From: Candidatus Omnitrophota bacterium
Lineage (GTDB): Bacteria; Omnitrophota; Gorgyraeia; Gygaellales; Profunditerraquicolaceae
Direction of reading: 5' to 3'
Assembly (NCBI GenBank): GCA_030018895.1
Contig: JASEHM010000028.1
Coordinates: forward strand, 917 to 8,676
DNA length: 7,760 nt
Below, piece by piece: positions 6,257-7,760 of this stretch. The stretch's first letter is position 1. Every line of letters starts with the position of its first letter. The translations under genes were made by a program, and so were the position numbers. The notes beneath the pieces are model-generated. The model made no database searches. It was not told the DNA's origin and saw only the letters and a program-made list of their open reading frames with translations.

Positions 6257-6340
6257 TGTTATGCATTCACCCTGTACCATACGGTGCAGGGCTCAGTATT
6301 TCGCTCCAAGAAACTTCTCCGCTTATGGCGGGGAGGAGCT
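6257..6340 (-). promoter_or_regulatory. Structured intergenic leader of the transporter gene, possible RNA switch
   Basis: These 84 bases separate the sensor stop codon from the transporter ATG. Two hairpins are visible on the minus strand. The first pairs GCTCC (6339-6335) with GGAGC (6307-6303), around an inner CCGC-CATAA-GCGG stem (6331-6319). The second is CCCTGCACC-GTAT-GGTACAGGG (6291-6270): eight base pairs, one mismatch and a four-base loop. The 3' arm of the second hairpin contains the first half of AGGGTGA (6273-6267), the likely Shine-Dalgarno of the transporter, so folding would hide it. The leader does not look like the M-box or yybP-ykoY metal riboswitches as I know them, and it is short. 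Function is inferred. Confidence 0.4.
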
Positions 6341-7684
6341 TCATTGTTTCGGCAGAACCTTTATTTTCTTAAGCCTGCGCCAGGCAATAGTGATCAACTG
6401 GCTTAAAATATCATCAACCGTGATAATACCCTTAAGGACATTATTGTTATCTACTACAGGAATAGTATAGTATTTATATTTTTCCATTAGATACGCTACT
6501 TCCTTTACTCCGGACTCAAGGTTAACAAAGTAAGTTTTAGGGAAAATTATATTCATAAGCTGTTCTTGCGGGCCTGCCAGTATTAGCCTGCGAAAATTTG
6601 TTGCGCCGATAAGGCGAGATTCTTCATCCAAAACATATACGAATTGAGCTGGCTCAACCTTAAAGGAACGTTCTTTAATTTGTTTTAGCGCTGCCTCTAC
6701 TGTTATGTTTTTTAGGCAGGCGATATACTCTGCGGTCATTAGGCCTCCGGCAGAATCATTAGAATAGCCAAGTAATTCTGAAAGTTTCTTAGCGTATTTA
6801 TTTTCCATTAAACCTAAGAGTTGGCCTACCCTGCTTTTGGGGAGTTTTTCTAAGAAATCTGTTGCTTCGTCAGAAGGGATATTATTTAATAATTCCGCTA
6901 TTTCCTTATCAGGCAATTCTTCAATCATAAGTTTTTGCGTTTTAAAATCTATGTGTGTAAATATTCTTGCCCTTGTGATTATGTCTACTGACCTAAAGAG
7001 GGCAATCTGATTTTTAGAGCTAACCTCAAGGAATATTTCACCAAGGTCTGCGGCAGGAATAGCGTTAAACTGTTTTTGCGGAACATTTACCTTAATCGTC
7101 ATACTTGCGGGATTTATTGAAAGAGGCTGGATGTATTTCCAGGGGATAAGATATTCGGTTTTTAGATACTTAGCGTTTTTATTTATTAACCTGATTAAGA
7201 AATCCACCAATTTTTCAACGCCTAACCTGCGAAATAACCCTCTTAGGCTTATATCAACATGGGCAACCATTAATGAATGGTTTACAAAAAGCAAGTGTAT
7301 ATCGTTAATTCTGATTACTTTGTGATTATGGGTGTCTACTACCTGCTGGTCTAATATGTCCCGGCGCAAGGTTAATTCTTGCCGGTCATCATGGTTTTCC
7401 TCAAATTTTAATTTCGCAAATTCCACTTTAAGTCTGGCCTCTTTTTCATTTAAAGCCTCTATGTCTGCGAAGGGGACAACCGTATATTTACGATTAGGAA
7501 AGCCTCTGCGGATAATCAGGCCTTGAGCCTGTGGATATGCCTCTAAGGGTTTAATTATAAAATCATAGATCTTTGCGTTGACTTCCCCGTTTTTATCCAT
7601 CACAGGCCTGTCTATTAGTTTAGAGAAATAAGTAAATCTTGTGGATTGCTGCAGAGGTATGGTAGGCATGGGTTTTTCGCTCAT
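6341..7684 (-). CDS. Soluble PRC-barrel / MgtE-N / tandem CBS protein, putative Mg2+ sensor
   Basis: 447 residues with no transmembrane segment, so cytoplasmic. There are two PRC-barrel-like segments: about 16-78 (FTYFSKLIDRPVMDKNGEV...YTVVPFADIEAL) and about 108-188 (RRDILDQQVVDTHNHKVIRI...YLIPWKYIQPL). An MgtE N-terminal helical superhelix follows at about 214-305 (leucine-rich repeats such as LPDKEIAELLNNIPSDEATDFLEKLP), with the family junction GYSNDSAGGLMTAEYIAC (306-323). Two CBS domains follow, about 315-372 and 380-433 (YYTIPVVDNNNVLKGIITVDDIL). In MgtE channels the N and CBS domains bind Mg2+ and close a C-terminal pore; that pore is absent here and the protein ends normally. It lies 84 bases upstream of the Nramp-like transporter, suggesting a sensor that regulates that protein in trans. 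AGGA is only two bases before this ATG, so initiation at Met6 (7669) is possible. Domain assignment is firm; the role is inferred. Confidence 0.88.
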   Translation of the reverse strand: MSEKPMPTIPLQQSTRFTYFSKLIDRPVMDKNGEVNAKIYDFIIKPLEAYPQAQGLIIRRGFPNRKYTVVPFADIEALNEKEARLKVEFAKLKFEENHDDRQELTLRRDILDQQVVDTHNHKVIRINDIHLLFVNHSLMVAHVDISLRGLFRRLGVEKLVDFLIRLINKNAKYLKTEYLIPWKYIQPLSINPASMTIKVNVPQKQFNAIPAADLGEIFLEVSSKNQIALFRSVDIITRARIFTHIDFKTQKLMIEELPDKEIAELLNNIPSDEATDFLEKLPKSRVGQLLGLMENKYAKKLSELLGYSNDSAGGLMTAEYIACLKNITVEAALKQIKERSFKVEPAQFVYVLDEESRLIGATNFRRLILAGPQEQLMNIIFPKTYFVNLESGVKEVAYLMEKYKYYTIPVVDNNNVLKGIITVDDILSQLITIAWRRLKKIKVLPKQ

Positions 7685-7690
7685 ATCCTG

Positions 7691-7760
7691 TTAATTAGTT
7701 GAGCAGTGTGCATAATTCTTTCGTCATTCAGACTGTGTCGCAATTCGTGTTTTTCGTCAT
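7691..7760. repeat. Second copy of the palindromic repeat element (cut by window edge)
   Basis: The core, 7707-7760, matches the minus strand of 1777-1830 at 49 of 54 positions without gaps, both beginning TGTGCATA and ending TTTTTCGTCAT. Four of the five differences are in two adjacent pairs. It is therefore inverted relative to the first copy. The 16 bases beyond the core (7691-7706, TTAATTAGTTGAGCAG) also resemble the flank of the first copy at 1557-1572 (11 of 16). The element ends six bases before the ATG of the sensor gene, so any promoter for that gene lies within or beyond the repeat. The hairpin centre is outside the window. Confidence 0.85.

Noticed and set aside
6257..6280. Transporter start at the upstream ATG (6280)
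   Set aside because: No ribosome site precedes it, it falls in the loop of a hairpin, and the eight extra residues are not hydrophobic or family-like.
6257..6340. Known Mg2+ (M-box) or Mn2+ (yybP-ykoY) riboswitch
   Set aside because: The region is short and I could not find the conserved cores of either class; only generic hairpins can be supported.
6131..6470. Two overlapping plus-strand frames across the sensor-transporter gap
   Set aside because: They overlap the conserved N terminus of the transporter and the C terminus of the CBS protein, which are firmly assigned; no ribosome site or family resemblance.
1557..7760. Composite transposon bounded by the inverted repeats
   Set aside because: No transposase or integrase is present, the enclosed genes are housekeeping or transport genes in one orderly strand, and each repeat is itself a small palindromic element.
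7685..7760. Promoter for the sensor-transporter-panB operon
   Set aside because: TATGCA- and TAATTA-like hexamers exist but no partner -35 box lies at suitable spacing; most of the region is repeat sequence.

Overview
The window comes from an AT-rich bacterial chromosome. Six protein genes were found, all on the minus strand, so transcription runs from the right end of the window to the left. Several features suggest an uncultivated bacterium of the Omnitrophota/PVC kind or a similar environmental lineage: a single-chain (alpha2-type) glycyl-tRNA synthetase next to pyruvate phosphate dikinase, a lineage-specific membrane-anchored protein, and dispersed palindromic repeats of a type common in such genomes. 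This placement is an inference of low confidence, because no rRNA or phylogenetic marker was analysed.

Layout in transcription order (right to left). (1) 7691-7760: the edge of a palindromic repeat. (2) 7684-6341: a soluble protein with two PRC-barrel-like segments, an MgtE N-terminal domain and two CBS domains, but no membrane pore. (3) 6340-6257: a short intergenic leader with two predicted hairpins, one overlapping a Shine-Dalgarno sequence. (4) 6256-5015: an 11-helix Nramp-fold transporter whose metal-site motifs are changed (DPGN to DNDA, and Met-Pro-His to Ala-Pro-Trp), as expected for the Nramp-related magnesium transporter (NRMT) branch. (5) 5013-4165: panB, one base after the transporter stop codon, with its ribosome site inside the transporter gene. 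(6) 4134-3987: a possible promoter/hairpin and a second, unrelated repeat cluster. (7) 3954-3235: an unrecognised secreted or membrane-anchored protein. (8) 3184-3155: a good sigma-70-like promoter. (9) 3145-1835: glyS, probably expressed from a nearly leaderless mRNA. (10) 1846-1557: a complete palindromic repeat element that touches the glyS stop codon. (11) 1504-1: ppdK, cut by the window edge just after its catalytic histidine.

The most interesting unit is the pair at 7684-5015. An MgtE-type magnesium-sensing module has lost its channel and sits directly upstream of an Nramp homologue that appears remodelled for magnesium. I propose a two-protein Mg2+ uptake system in which a cytosolic sensor gates or regulates a separate transporter. 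panB (pantothenate/CoA synthesis) is translationally coupled to it. glyS and ppdK are housekeeping genes: protein synthesis, and reversible pyruvate/PEP conversion using pyrophosphate. The two copies of the first repeat lie in opposite orientation and bracket the five central genes. The sequence gives no sign that they form a transposon.
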